Counted from the stretch's first letter, positions 43,815 through 53,774 are shown. The stretch is DNA of 64,000 nt from Sphingomonadales bacterium (GCA_017309275.1 JAFKLT010000034.1:47891-111890), one strand, 5' to 3'. Notes: generated by a model not told the origin, from the sequence alone. Numbers and translations: made by a program.

Positions 43815-45433
43815 GCGTAGTTCGCACCCCCGCTGCGCTCGTCATGGCCGGGATCGACCGCGATCCTGACACCAGGCTGCTGACCTTCGTCGAGATCGCC
43901 CCGGACGGCAGCTTTTTGGAGGAGACGCGCAGTTATCGCGATCTGCTCGATAACGGAACCGCCATCGCGGCCGCGCTGGCCGGCGAGCAGATGGCGGCGG
44001 GCGACAGCTTCGCGCTGCTGATGCCCAATCATCCCGAATTCGTCGATGCGATGATCGGATCCGAGCTGGCCGGGACGATATTCGTGCCCATCGATCCGCG
44101 AACGCGCGGTGACCGGCTTGCCTATATGATGCGTTTCACCGATTGCCGCGGTGTCATTGTCAGCCCCTCCGCCATTTCCGCGGTTGTCGAGGTGGCTGAT
44201 CAGATGCCCAAGCTGGAATGGGTGTGGGTGATTGGCGATGGCGAGCTACCGGCAATTCCGGGCGTCCGGATCCGTCGCCACCGCGATGCGCTGGCCGAGG
44301 GCGGGGCTTCTCCGGCATGGGCGGGCCCCGATCTCGACCGGCCGATGCAGTTTCTTTTCACGTCGGGTACAACCGGCGAGCCCAAGGCGATGCTTGCCCC
44401 TTTCGCAAGGTTTGCGACGGTCGCCAGTTACGGCCCGATGATCGGTATGGCGTCGGAGGATCGGCTTTATACCGGCCTGTCTCTTACCCACGCGAACGCG
44501 CAGCTTATCACCCTGGGCAATGCGCTGGCGATGGGGTTGCCTTTGGTCATCAGCCGACGCTTCACCAAATCGCGGCTGTGGGACATCCTGGCCCATTATC
44601 GATGCACCTATTTCAATTTGCTGGGCGGCATGACGGTCGCGATCTTCGCCGAACCGCCCGGTCCCATGGATCGTGCGCACAATGTACGCACGGTGCTGAG
44701 CGCAGGAATGCCCGCTGTCATGTGGACGGCGTTCGAGGAACGCTTTGGCGTGCGTCTGCTGGAAATCTATGCCGCTGCCGAGGGAGGGCTGACGCTGAAC
44801 TTGCCCGACACCGGACCGATCGGGTCGGTCGGCAAGCCACCGGAATCGTTCATCTGCGCCATATTGGATGCCGACGATCGCGAATTGGCGGCGGGCGAGC
44901 GGGGCGAAATTTGCTTCCGTCCGCGCGAGGGGACGATCGCGCCGGTCGTCTATTACCGTAACCCGGAAGCGTCGGCCGCCAAGACGCGCGGGGGATGGTT
45001 CCGATCGGGCGACATCGGCTATCTGGATGCGGACGGATGGCTTTTCTTTTCGCACCGCGACGGCTCCGCGATCCGGCGGAACGGGGACTTCATCAATCCG
45101 GGCGAGATCGAAACGGAGATCGCCGGAATAGACGGCGTCGCCGACGTATATGTCTATGGCGTCGCGACCGCCGACAACACGCCCGGGGAACGTGAAATCC
45201 TTGCTGCGATCGTGCCGGCCGGTCCCGACTTCGACCCTCTTGCGCCTTTTGCCCGCTGCCGGGCCAAGCTTGGTCCGACGGCCGTTCCATCCTTTGTCCA
45301 GATCGCGGACGACATTCCCAAGACGGCCTCGGAAAAGCCCATCGACAGACGTCTGATCGAAATGCTCAAAGCGGACGATGCCAGGATATTCGGTCCTTCG
45401 GGCCCCACAACAATAAGATTTGAAGGAGAGTGA
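43811..45433 (+). CDS. AMP-forming acyl-CoA ligase
   Basis: A 540-residue ANL enzyme: FTSGTTGEPKAMLAPFARF (nucleotide loop), YAAAEGGLTLNLP, GWFRSGDIGYLDADGW and RRNGDFINPGEIETEI. The C-terminal catalytic lysine region reads KTASEKPIDRRL. The crotonobetaine/carnitine-CoA-ligase-like (CaiC) group fits best. It would activate the acid that enters this cluster. ATGA-type overlap with the thiolase gene. Confidence 0.92.
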   Translation: MSVVRTPAALVMAGIDRDPDTRLLTFVEIAPDGSFLEETRSYRDLLDNGTAIAAALAGEQMAAGDSFALLMPNHPEFVDAMIGSELAGTIFVPIDPRTRGDRLAYMMRFTDCRGVIVSPSAISAVVEVADQMPKLEWVWVIGDGELPAIPGVRIRRHRDALAEGGASPAWAGPDLDRPMQFLFTSGTTGEPKAMLAPFARFATVASYGPMIGMASEDRLYTGLSLTHANAQLITLGNALAMGLPLVISRRFTKSRLWDILAHYRCTYFNLLGGMTVAIFAEPPGPMDRAHNVRTVLSAGMPAVMWTAFEERFGVRLLEIYAAAEGGLTLNLPDTGPIGSVGKPPESFICAILDADDRELAAGERGEICFRPREGTIAPVVYYRNPEASAAKTRGGWFRSGDIGYLDADGWLFFSHRDGSAIRRNGDFINPGEIETEIAGIDGVADVYVYGVATADNTPGEREILAAIVPAGPDFDPLAPFARCRAKLGPTAVPSFVQIADDIPKTASEKPIDRRLIEMLKADDARIFGPSGPTTIRFEGE

Positions 45434-45434
45434 C

Positions 45435-46544
45435 ATGACTGCACCCGTCATCATCTACGGCGCGAGCGGCTACACCGGGAAACTGATTGCGTGGCATCTC
45501 GCGGAGGCTGGCATCCCGTTCATTGCCGCCGGGCGCAGTCTGGCGAGACTTGAAGAGCAAATGGCTCTCGTGCCGGAACTGAAGGGGGCGGCTTTCGAAT
45601 GCCGCGAAGTGGCGCACGATGTTGCGTCGTTGACGGCTCTCTTCGAGGGTGCGCGGGTCGTCTACAATGTCACGGGTCCGTTTTCGGAACTCGGTCGTCC
45701 GGTGGTGGAGGCCGCGCTGGCGACGGGTTGCCACTATCTCGACACCACCGGCGAAGCCGACTGGATGCGGACCGCGCGCGATGATTTCGGAACCCAGTTT
45801 GCGGCAAAGAAGCTGCTGCTCGCTCCGGCCTCGTCGTACATGTGGGCAGCAGGTAATCTTGCGGCCGAAATCGCGCTGGAGACCCCCGGCATCGACTCGC
45901 TCGATATCCTTTATCTGGCCGATTCCGCGACCAGCGTCGCGTCGACCAAATCCTTCCTGCGCATGTGCACGCAGCAGCAATATTATCTGGAGAACGGCAA
46001 GCCAGCCCCCTGGCCGATGGCGACCTCCTATCCCGTTATTTCTCCCGACGCGCATCGCATGTATCGCGCCGTCCCCTGGTCGGGCGGCGGCGAGCCGATC
46101 TGGTATGAGCATGACGATCGCGTTCGCAATTGCGCAACGATGGTCGCCTTCAAAAATCCGGTGATGTTCGACGCGGTCATCAAGACGCTGGAAGAGTTTG
46201 AAGAGAAATACAGCCATCTGCCGGACGACGAACAGGTCCGCATTTGCAATCAGCTCGGCGGCGAAATGACTCAGGTCGAACCGGGGCGGGAAGACCCCGA
46301 CGTCAACCGTTCGGTCATCTCCTGCATCGGCCGCGGCAACGTGTCGGGCGTGAAGGTCGTGCTGCGTGGCAACTCGCCGTACATCCAGACCGGCCTGCTC
46401 GCCGCCGAAGCGTGCCGGCGCATTCTCGCCGGGCAGTTGCTCGCGACCGGATTTCAATCGCCCGCCAAGGCGATCGGAGCCCGACAAATTCTGAATGTCT
46501 GGGCCGAGCATGGTTACCACAGCTGGAGCGCCGAACCGAACTGA
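45435..46544 (+). CDS. Saccharopine-dehydrogenase-like NAD(P)-binding protein
   Basis: 369 residues with an N-terminal Rossmann fold IIYGASGYTGKLIAWHLAEAG, RSLARLE after the second strand, and VVYNVTGPFSELGRPVVEAA with CHYLDTTGEADWM, the saccharopine-dehydrogenase/trans-acting-enoyl-reductase pattern. The C-terminal part is specific to a less known subgroup (possibly the one named DUF5938). It is likely an oxidoreductase on a pathway CoA ester or alcohol. AAGGAGAG precedes the ATG by 5 nt; the ligase stop is 1 bp upstream. Confidence 0.85.
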   Translation: MTAPVIIYGASGYTGKLIAWHLAEAGIPFIAAGRSLARLEEQMALVPELKGAAFECREVAHDVASLTALFEGARVVYNVTGPFSELGRPVVEAALATGCHYLDTTGEADWMRTARDDFGTQFAAKKLLLAPASSYMWAAGNLAAEIALETPGIDSLDILYLADSATSVASTKSFLRMCTQQQYYLENGKPAPWPMATSYPVISPDAHRMYRAVPWSGGGEPIWYEHDDRVRNCATMVAFKNPVMFDAVIKTLEEFEEKYSHLPDDEQVRICNQLGGEMTQVEPGREDPDVNRSVISCIGRGNVSGVKVVLRGNSPYIQTGLLAAEACRRILAGQLLATGFQSPAKAIGARQILNVWAEHGYHSWSAEPN

Positions 46545-46676
46545 CCGAATTCCCCTCATCAAGGGGCGCAACGACAACGACGACTAAAACAAGGCCGGAG
46601 AAATCGAGGCTCGGCGCGACCTGTGTGCCGGGCACCGGGATCCTCTGCGCCATCGAAAGGGAGAAGGAGTATGTCC

Positions 46677-49271
46677 ATGAACCGCAGATTTAGTGCACGC
46701 CATGTCACTTTGCTGACGGCAGCATCGGCCCTGGCGTTTATGCCCCGGATAGCGAACGCACAGGACGTGTCTTCGTCCGGCGAGACCACGAGCGGCGGTA
46801 TCGCCGAGATCGTCGTGACCGCCCAGAAGCGCGCTCAGAATCTCCAGGATGTCCCGGTTGCAGTGTCGGCGCTTGCCGGCGAAGAGCTGCAATCGCGCGG
46901 GATCAGCGAGACCTCGGACCTGCAGGGCTTTGTCCCCAGCCTTCAGATCACGACTCCCTATGGCCGCACCCAGCCCAACTTCTCGCTGCGTGGTGTGTCC
47001 GTCGCCAACGAATTTTCTGCGTCCACGGCATCGCCCGTCGGTGTCTATGTGGACGAAGTCTACCAAAGCTTCCGCGCGAGCCACGGGCAGCAGCTTTATG
47101 ATTTGGAACGCGTCGAGGTGCTGCGCGGGCCGCAGGGAACACTCTATGGTCGCAACACCACCGGCGGTGCGATCAGCTTCTTCAGCAACAAGCCCCAGCT
47201 CGGTGCCAGCAACGGCACGCTGACCGTCGGTTACGGCAATTATGATACCAAGACGGTCGAAGGCGCGGTCGAGGCGACCCTGGTGCCCGACAAGCTCGGC
47301 ATCCGCTTCGCCGGGACCTTCGCCAAGGGTGACGGCTGGCAATATAATCCGGTGCAGGACCGCCATGTCGGCACGACCAACAGCATCGGTGGCCGCGTGT
47401 CGCTGCGCTGGAAGCCGTCGGACACGGTCGACATCAACCTGAAGGGCTATTTCGCGCGCGACAACCCGCTCGCGCCCAATCCCTATGCGCTCGGCCAACT
47501 TGCCGATGGGCGCGACGTGCTTGGCTATTCTCGCTTCGATCCGGCGCAGAACGGTGGCCGCGCGTTGAACCGGAATGAGGTCGCCGCCGACACGGGTGGA
47601 CGCTATTTCACCTCGTCGAACGGCTTTGCCCTCAATGTCGCGGTCGACCTCAGCGATACCATATCGGTGACCTCGATCACCGGGTACGACACGGGCAAAT
47701 ATCGCAACTCGCCCTTCGACTGCGATGGGTCGCCGAACAGCGTGTGCGCGCTGCGCTACAATTCGGTCAGCAAGAATTTCAACCAGGACCTTCGCTTCAA
47801 CTACAAGGGCGATCGGCTCAACCTCGTCGCCGGCCTCTATTATGGCGTCGACAAGATCGACACGCGCAACGAGATCGATTTCTTCGGAGTGTTGAAACCG
47901 ATCCTGCAGGGTGCGGGGGTACCGAACAGCTTCTTCAACGCCCCCGTGTCGGCGCCGCAGGCCGCGGCTTTCGTGCCTGCCTTCGCGGTCAATCCGGCGC
48001 TCGATCCGACCAACCCCGCGAACTGCTCGGCCGTGCCGACCGGCAACCCCAACGGCTTTCTCGATGCGCGTTCGCTGATCGCGCTGCTGACCGATATCCA
48101 GGTCAACAATTCGGGCGGCGGCGGTTTTGGCGGAGCGATTTCGGCCGCGTGCCGCGCGGCGGGCGCGCCGCCCTTCGGACCGATCAGCGGCGAACAGAAA
48201 TACACGATCAAGCGTCCCTCAGCGGCGATCTATTTCGATGGCAGCTACGATATCACCGACGCGCTGACGCTTAGCGTGGGGCTTCGCTACACGATGGACA
48301 AGGTCAAATATCTGAACGGCCGGACCGTGCTTTACGATCTGGGCGGAACGATCCGCGCCAGCACCATCCCCTACACCTTCCCCTACGATCCGAACGCTCC
48401 CGCGCTGGAGCAGAAGGAGAAGGCGAACCGCCTGACCGGCCGCGTCAACCTGAGCTACGACTTCGCCGATGATATGATGGCGTATCTCAACTATAGCCGC
48501 GGTTATCGCAGCGGCAGCTTCAACGGCCTCGCCTATCAGGGCACCAATCAGGTCTATTATATCCATCCCGAGCAGATCAATGCGTACGAAGGCGGGCTCA
48601 AGATGCGCTTCTTCGACCGGCGCGTGCAGCTAAACCTCGCTGGCTTCTATTACGACTACAAGAACCATCAGGTGACGCAGGTCATCGGCGCGACGACCTT
48701 CACCCGTAGCGCCAACGGCCGCCTTTACGGGGGCGAGGCCGAACTCACGGTGCAGGCGGCGGACAATCTGCGGTTCGATGCGTCGATGAGCCTGCTGCGC
48801 AGCAAATATAAAGGCAATGTGATCGATCCGTCGGATCCGTCGAGCCCGACGCGCAACGTCAATGGCAACCCCTTCCCGAATGCGCCGCGAACGACATTCT
48901 CGGCCGGGTTCGACTGGGACGTCTTCGACAGCGGCGACAACAAGCTGACGCTGCGCGGCGATGCTGCCTACACCGGAAAATATTATTTCGACCCCTTCGG
49001 CGACTATGGCCAGAGCCCGTGCGATCGCCCCGGCGCGCCCGGCAACGTCCGCCCCGCCGGTCCGGCAATCACCTGCGGCAACCCCGGCTACTGGTTGATG
49101 AACAGCCGCCTCACTTTCGAGCATGGCAATTATGCGGCCAGTCTGTGGGTCAAGAATCTGACCAACAAATATTACTACAGCTACGGGCTCAACATCGACA
49201 TCTTTGGGCTCGACTATCTGAACCGCGGCACGCCGCGCACCTATGGCGTCGAACTGACGGCGAAATTCTGA
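46677..49271 (+). CDS. TonB-dependent outer-membrane receptor
   Basis: A full-length receptor of 864 residues. Signal peptide of about 29 residues (ending ANAQD), EIVVTAQKRAQNLQDVPVAVSAL as TonB box/plug entry, VEVLRGPQGTLYGRNTTGGAI in the plug, and a barrel ending in RGTPRTYGVELTAKF with the terminal Phe. Two ATGs are possible, 46671 and 46677; AGGAG sits 7 nt before the second. It probably imports the substrate of the surrounding CoA-dependent cluster; substrate not readable. Confidence 0.95.
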   Translation: MNRRFSARHVTLLTAASALAFMPRIANAQDVSSSGETTSGGIAEIVVTAQKRAQNLQDVPVAVSALAGEELQSRGISETSDLQGFVPSLQITTPYGRTQPNFSLRGVSVANEFSASTASPVGVYVDEVYQSFRASHGQQLYDLERVEVLRGPQGTLYGRNTTGGAISFFSNKPQLGASNGTLTVGYGNYDTKTVEGAVEATLVPDKLGIRFAGTFAKGDGWQYNPVQDRHVGTTNSIGGRVSLRWKPSDTVDINLKGYFARDNPLAPNPYALGQLADGRDVLGYSRFDPAQNGGRALNRNEVAADTGGRYFTSSNGFALNVAVDLSDTISVTSITGYDTGKYRNSPFDCDGSPNSVCALRYNSVSKNFNQDLRFNYKGDRLNLVAGLYYGVDKIDTRNEIDFFGVLKPILQGAGVPNSFFNAPVSAPQAAAFVPAFAVNPALDPTNPANCSAVPTGNPNGFLDARSLIALLTDIQVNNSGGGGFGGAISAACRAAGAPPFGPISGEQKYTIKRPSAAIYFDGSYDITDALTLSVGLRYTMDKVKYLNGRTVLYDLGGTIRASTIPYTFPYDPNAPALEQKEKANRLTGRVNLSYDFADDMMAYLNYSRGYRSGSFNGLAYQGTNQVYYIHPEQINAYEGGLKMRFFDRRVQLNLAGFYYDYKNHQVTQVIGATTFTRSANGRLYGGEAELTVQAADNLRFDASMSLLRSKYKGNVIDPSDPSSPTRNVNGNPFPNAPRTTFSAGFDWDVFDSGDNKLTLRGDAAYTGKYYFDPFGDYGQSPCDRPGAPGNVRPAGPAITCGNPGYWLMNSRLTFEHGNYAASLWVKNLTNKYYYSYGLNIDIFGLDYLNRGTPRTYGVELTAKF

Positions 49272-49305
49272 TCGCCCTGGTGTTGCGCAAATCGGAGGTA
49301 AGAGG

Positions 49306-50079
49306 ATGAAGGGACTGGCTGACAAGGTTGTCGTGGTAACGGGGGCGGCGCGCGGGATAGGGCGCGCCACCGTCGCCGCCTTTGCGCGTGGGGGGAGTGC
49401 GGTTGTTGCGACCGATTTGTTGTCCGACGAACTGTCCGAACTCGTCGCCGAGTTGCGGGCGGAAGGCGGCAAGGTGGAGGGCGTTTATCAGGACGTTACC
49501 GACGCCGCCGCCTGGCCCCGGCTGCTGGCAGACGTCGTCGCGCGCCATGGCCGCCTCGACGTCCTGGTGAACAACGCGGGCATCGCGATCATCGGCAATA
49601 TCGAGGAACAGACGCTGGAGGACTGGCGGCTGACGTCGAAGGTCAATGTCGAGAGCGTGTTCCTGGGCACGCAGGCCGCGATCGCGGTGATGCGGCAAAA
49701 TGGCGGCGCGATCGTCAATGTCGCGTCGATCGCGGGCAATGTCGGCGAGCCGAACCTGGCGGCGTATAATGCGTCGAAGGGGGCGGTGAAGCTGTTGACG
49801 ATCAACGCCGCCCTGCATTGCGCGCGCCACGGCTATCCGATCCGGGTGAATTCGATCCACCCCGGCTATACGGATACCCCGCTGGTCAGCAACGCGATCG
49901 GCACCATGCCCGAGGAAGAGGGCGGCAAGTTCACCGCGGAGATATTGTCGCACATCCCGGTCGGACGCCTCGCCCTTCCGGAAGAGATTGCGGAACCCAT
50001 CCTGTTCCTCGCCAGCGATTCAGCGAGCTATATGACCGGCAGCGCGCTGATCGTCGACGGCGGATATACCGCCGCCTGA
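49306..50079 (+). CDS. Short-chain dehydrogenase/reductase
   Basis: A 257-residue classical SDR: VTGAARGIGRATVAAFARGG cofactor loop, NNAG, catalytic Ser in NVASIAGNVG, and Tyr/Lys in YNASKGAVK, ending LIVDGGYTAA. It fits oxidation of a hydroxyacyl or hydroxy intermediate in this cluster. GGAGG lies about 9 nt before the ATG. Confidence 0.93.
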   Translation: MKGLADKVVVVTGAARGIGRATVAAFARGGSAVVATDLLSDELSELVAELRAEGGKVEGVYQDVTDAAAWPRLLADVVARHGRLDVLVNNAGIAIIGNIEEQTLEDWRLTSKVNVESVFLGTQAAIAVMRQNGGAIVNVASIAGNVGEPNLAAYNASKGAVKLLTINAALHCARHGYPIRVNSIHPGYTDTPLVSNAIGTMPEEEGGKFTAEILSHIPVGRLALPEEIAEPILFLASDSASYMTGSALIVDGGYTAA

Positions 50080-50130
50080 ACCAGGCTCTCCCCTTCGTTC
50101 AACCAGCCAATCAACCAAAGGAAATTCCCC

Positions 50131-51117
50131 TTGTTCAACGCCATCCTGATCGACCGCGAGGCGGACCGAAATATCGCGCGGCTGCGCGAGGTCGACGATG
50201 CGGCGCTGCCCGCCGGCGATGTCACCATCAGGGTCGAATATTCGACGATGAACTATAAGGACGGGCTGTTGATCGCGAGCGATCTGCCGCTGATCGCGAG
50301 CTTTCCGATGGTGCCCGGCATCGATATCGCCGGCGTCGTCGAGCAGAGCGACGATCCGCGGTGGCAGGCCGGCGACCGCGTCGTCCTCAACGGCTATGGA
50401 CTGGGCGAGCGGCATTGGGGCGGCCTTGCCCAGCGCGCGCGGGTCGATGGCGACTGGCTCGTGCGCCTGCCCGACGCCTTCACGACGCGGCAGGCGGCCG
50501 CGATCGGGACGGCGGGATATACCGCGATGCTGTGCGTGCTGCGGCTGGAGGCGCACGGCGTCCGCCCCGGCGACGGCGATATTCTGGTGACGGGCGCCAG
50601 CGGCGGCGTCGGCAGCGTCGCCATCTCGCTGCTCGGCAAACTGGGCTATCGCGTCGTCGCATCGACCGGGCGGCCGCACGAGGCGGATTATCTGAAAGCC
50701 CTGGGCGCCGCCGAACTGATCGACCGCGCGACGCTGTCCGAAGCGGGGCCGCCGATGCAGGCCGAACGCTGGGCGGCCGCCATCGACACGGCGGGAAGCC
50801 ACACGCTGGTCAACGTCGTCGCCGGCATCCGCTATGGCGGCATCGTCGCCGCGACCGGACTGGCGCAGGGCATCGACTTGCCCGCCACGCTGTACCCTTT
50901 CATTCTTCGCAACATCACCCTGTCGGGCGTCGACAGCGTGATGCAGCCGATCGCGGTCCGCGAAGAAGCCTGGTCGCGCCTCGCCGCCGACCTTGATGTC
51001 GCAAAGCTGGAAGCGATGGTCGAAGAGATCGGCATGGGCGACGTGATCGAACGCGCCCCCCGGCTCCTGGCCGGACAAATTCGCGGCCGCACCGTGGTCG
51101 ACGTCAACCGGACCTAG
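50131..51117 (+). CDS. MDR-family reductase, AcuI/YhdH (acrylyl-CoA reductase)-like
   Basis: A 328-residue zinc-free medium-chain reductase: STMNYKDGL, MVPGIDIAGVVEQS, YGLGERHWGGLAQRARV, TGASGGVGSVAISLLGKLGY and ILRNITLSGVDSVMQP are all YhdH/AcuI hallmarks. Known members reduce acrylyl-CoA to propionyl-CoA with NADPH. Here it may reduce an enoyl-CoA produced by the dehydrogenases. The start is TTG at 50131 with AAAGGAAA 7 nt upstream. Confidence 0.92.
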   Translation: MFNAILIDREADRNIARLREVDDAALPAGDVTIRVEYSTMNYKDGLLIASDLPLIASFPMVPGIDIAGVVEQSDDPRWQAGDRVVLNGYGLGERHWGGLAQRARVDGDWLVRLPDAFTTRQAAAIGTAGYTAMLCVLRLEAHGVRPGDGDILVTGASGGVGSVAISLLGKLGYRVVASTGRPHEADYLKALGAAELIDRATLSEAGPPMQAERWAAAIDTAGSHTLVNVVAGIRYGGIVAATGLAQGIDLPATLYPFILRNITLSGVDSVMQPIAVREEAWSRLAADLDVAKLEAMVEEIGMGDVIERAPRLLAGQIRGRTVVDVNRT

Positions 51118-51201
51118 GCGCCGGGGGAGGGGACGCCTTCCCGAAAGCCGGTCGGACGGGCGCGCCTACTGACCCGCACGACCCCACGATGTTGGCGATC
51201 G

Positions 51202-52620
51202 TCAGGGAGTCTCGTCGAGCAAATCTTCGAGTTCGCGGCGCGCCTTTATCCGGTCTATTCGCGATTTGGTCGCGGAGAGACGTGCTTCGTCGATGGATGT
51301 CGCCGCCTCCGCGCCCGCGTTCATCACGCCCGCGAGGTCGCCGCTGATGCTGCCGCGTTCGTAGCTTAACATCAGCGGCTCACCGAAACCGCCAAACTCG
51401 GCCGACACTGCGCGGCTGCCAAAAATGCCGCCGCCGCCGGTCGGAAGCGAATAGAGGCGAGAGAGCTGGGGAAGCTTCACGCTCTGGCTCGCCGCCACAT
51501 CCTTGCCTTCGATCCAATTGTCATCGGGATCGGCGCAAGGCGCCGAAGCGCATGGCTGATCCAGCGCGATCAGCTTGACCGACGCTGGCACGGGGCGCCT
51601 GTAATAGAGGTCGCGCGATCTTATTGCGTCCGCATTTGCATCGATCGCGGTGCAGAGGGTCTGCCCGGCCGCGTTGCCGCAACCCAGCCAATTTTGCATC
51701 CGTGCGTCGGGCGTGATCTGAAGCTGATAGCCATATTGACCGACGAGAAAGGGCGTGCGGTTTTGTGCCGTCAGATAGGATGCGATCGCCTGTTCAAGCG
51801 AGGGTTTGGCGGGGACCGGAAACAGGGGCGAGACCCTGTCTTCCACGGGGGCGACCTCAAACCATTCGGCGAATGTCGTCGGGTCCGATTTGGTGACGAG
51901 ATTGGTCGCAGCGCCGTTCAAGGTCGACGGGCTCAACACGAGCTCCACCGGCAATGTCAGTTGATCGGCGAGTGCGAGCGCTTCCTTTTTCCGTTGCGCG
52001 AGCAGGGCGTCGGACGATGGCGAATTGAGCCCTTGAGCGATAAGCGTTTCGAGGTCTGCGATATCGGCGTCGACCGCCGCAAGCTTCGCCACCAGCTTTT
52101 GCACATCGGCTTTGCAGGTCAGGCGGTACGCCACAATTTTCCGGACCTTGCCGTCGCCCTTGAACGGGGCGGTATAGTCCTTCATTCCGTCAGGCCGCGC
52201 TGCGCCAGGAAGCGCGGGCGCTCCGAGCCCGTAAGCGGTCGCCGCAACCTTGATGAGCGATGCCAGAAACGGACCGCCTTGGCCCTCCGACGCGCCATTG
52301 AAACTCTTGAGCGTCCCGTCTTCGGCGAGAGTGATCTTCGTCTTGCGATCGACAAGAAAGCCGCCTGTCCCGTCAAGGACCACCTGCCTGTCGGCAGAGG
52401 CTTTCGGCACGATCTGCAGATCATAGGCGATTTCGAGTCCCGCGGATGGCGAGGCGTCCGCCCCATCCGCCGCGGGGCAGCTTACAAGCGTCTGCGACAC
52501 CGAAGACGCGACCTTGACCTTGGGAAGGAAATAAATGAGCTCAGCGGTTGTTCGAGCATGTGCTGAAGGCGCGGCAAATAATCCCAACGCAAATAGCGCT
52601 CCGAAGCCTCGGATCATCAT
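51202..52620 (-). CDS. Secreted hypothetical protein
   Basis: 472 residues with a clear signal peptide (MMIRGFGALFALGLFAAPSAHA) and no recognised domain. The middle has a short helical charged stretch (LIAQGLNSPSSDALLAQRKKEALALADQL), and four or more cysteines (SCP, LTCK, WLGCGN, PCASAPCAD) suggest disulfides in the periplasm or outside. GGGGAG lies upstream of the ATGATG start. It is divergent from the zincin-type gene, and the two could be a secreted substrate/inhibitor and a protease, but this is only a guess. Confidence 0.75.
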   Translation of the reverse strand: MMIRGFGALFALGLFAAPSAHARTTAELIYFLPKVKVASSVSQTLVSCPAADGADASPSAGLEIAYDLQIVPKASADRQVVLDGTGGFLVDRKTKITLAEDGTLKSFNGASEGQGGPFLASLIKVAATAYGLGAPALPGAARPDGMKDYTAPFKGDGKVRKIVAYRLTCKADVQKLVAKLAAVDADIADLETLIAQGLNSPSSDALLAQRKKEALALADQLTLPVELVLSPSTLNGAATNLVTKSDPTTFAEWFEVAPVEDRVSPLFPVPAKPSLEQAIASYLTAQNRTPFLVGQYGYQLQITPDARMQNWLGCGNAAGQTLCTAIDANADAIRSRDLYYRRPVPASVKLIALDQPCASAPCADPDDNWIEGKDVAASQSVKLPQLSRLYSLPTGGGGIFGSRAVSAEFGGFGEPLMLSYERGSISGDLAGVMNAGAEAATSIDEARLSATKSRIDRIKARRELEDLLDETP

Positions 52621-52828
52621 GGCTGGATACTCCCCCCATAGAGCTATTCTGGTATTCTATAGTGAGAACTGCGCACCTGGTGTGATCTGTTCGGTCCATT
52701 TTGGGGCTTTCTAGAGAGCCGGTCGGTCCGCAAGTTGCGCTATGCAGCGTTGCTCTCTCCCGATTCGAACCCGCCGTTAGCCTGCGACGTCCCGTGTCTG
52801 CGGCTCTCGCCGAGAAGGAGATGACCGC

Positions 52829-53647
52829 ATGAACAGATCAGTTGATCGAGGCAGGGCCGTCTTTACGCCGCCACCGGCAATGGTCGAGACCGGAGATATG
52901 GCGACGGTGCGCGCCTTGCTTCGTCCAGCCGAGCAAGGCGCGGCGGAGCGTGTCGAGACGATGGTTCACCTTATTCGCCCAGGTGTGCGTTGCGCGACGG
53001 AGAACAGAGCGCGGCACGTTTCGCACGGCGATAACCTGTTCGAGATCGTTGTCGGCACTGAGGGCTTCATCCCCCTATGGGCCGACGGCGTGACGCTCCG
53101 GTGGAGATTCCAGGAAGCGTCGTTTCAACTCTACGCCGATCCCGTGGGCTTGAAGGCCGCTGTCCAAACCTTTTTTGCCAAGGCGATCCTGGCATGGGGT
53201 GATGCCGCCCCAATCAAATTCGTGTATCAGCCCGACGGGTGGGATTTCGAAATCGTCATGCGTAACGTCGACGATTGTGACCCGGCGGGCTGCGTGTTGG
53301 CGAGCGCATTCTTCCCCGATGCCGGCCAGCATCAGCTCGTCCTTTACCCGAAACTGTTCGACCAGGATGAAGCAGAGGTTGTCGAAACGCTGATCCACGA
53401 AACCGGGCATATCTTCGGACTTCGCCATTTCTTCGCGCTCGAACGCGAAACCGCCTGGCCCGCCGAGGTGTATGGCGAACATGAAGCCTTTTCGATCATG
53501 AACTACGGCGACGCGAGCAAGCTGACCGACGCCGATAAGAGGGATTTGGCGACGCTCTATCGCGAGGCACGCGCGGGGCGATTGAAAAAGATCAACGCTA
53601 CGCCGATCCGGCTTGTAAAGCCGTTCCACATCAGTGGCCACAGTTGA
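52829..53647 (+). CDS. Metzincin-type zinc metalloprotease homologue
   Basis: 272 residues. The zinc-binding consensus HExxHxxGxxH is complete: H190, E191, H194, G197, H200 (HETGHIFGLRH), followed by a Met-turn at M224 (SIMNYGD). This is the matrixin/serralysin layout. No signal peptide is visible, and the ~185 residues before the site have no recognised prodomain cysteine switch, although LYADP, QPDGWDFEI and DDCDPAG resemble a compact catalytic domain. Ribosome site AAGGAG 9 nt upstream. It may be an intracellular or unconventionally exported protease. Confidence 0.82.
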   Translation: MNRSVDRGRAVFTPPPAMVETGDMATVRALLRPAEQGAAERVETMVHLIRPGVRCATENRARHVSHGDNLFEIVVGTEGFIPLWADGVTLRWRFQEASFQLYADPVGLKAAVQTFFAKAILAWGDAAPIKFVYQPDGWDFEIVMRNVDDCDPAGCVLASAFFPDAGQHQLVLYPKLFDQDEAEVVETLIHETGHIFGLRHFFALERETAWPAEVYGEHEAFSIMNYGDASKLTDADKRDLATLYREARAGRLKKINATPIRLVKPFHISGHS

Positions 53648-53722
53648 CCGGATGAGGCGGCGGTTCAGTCGGCGCTGCCCGCTCTATCGATCAGGGCATT
53701 GGAAGCCCGATCGCATCCCATG

Positions 53723-53757
53723 AAAAAGCCGCCGGAGCCATGGTCCGGCGGCTTTTT
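53723..53757. terminator. Bidirectional intrinsic terminator
   Basis: AAAAAGCCGCCGGA (53723-53736) and TCCGGCGGCTTTTT (53744-53757) pair perfectly around a 7-nt loop, with an A-run on one side and a T-run on the other. It serves the zincin-type gene (plus) and the converging VOC gene (minus). Confidence 0.93.
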
Positions 53758-53774
53758 GCGTGCGGAGGTGGGGG

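Noticed and set aside
46552-46566. Small hairpin CCCCT-N5-AGGGG between the saccharopine-like and TonB genes
   Set aside because: Five base pairs without a T-run is too weak to call a terminator.
52755-52785. Another GATTCGAACCC tRNA-like segment
   Set aside because: T-stem arms are not complementary; no cloverleaf.
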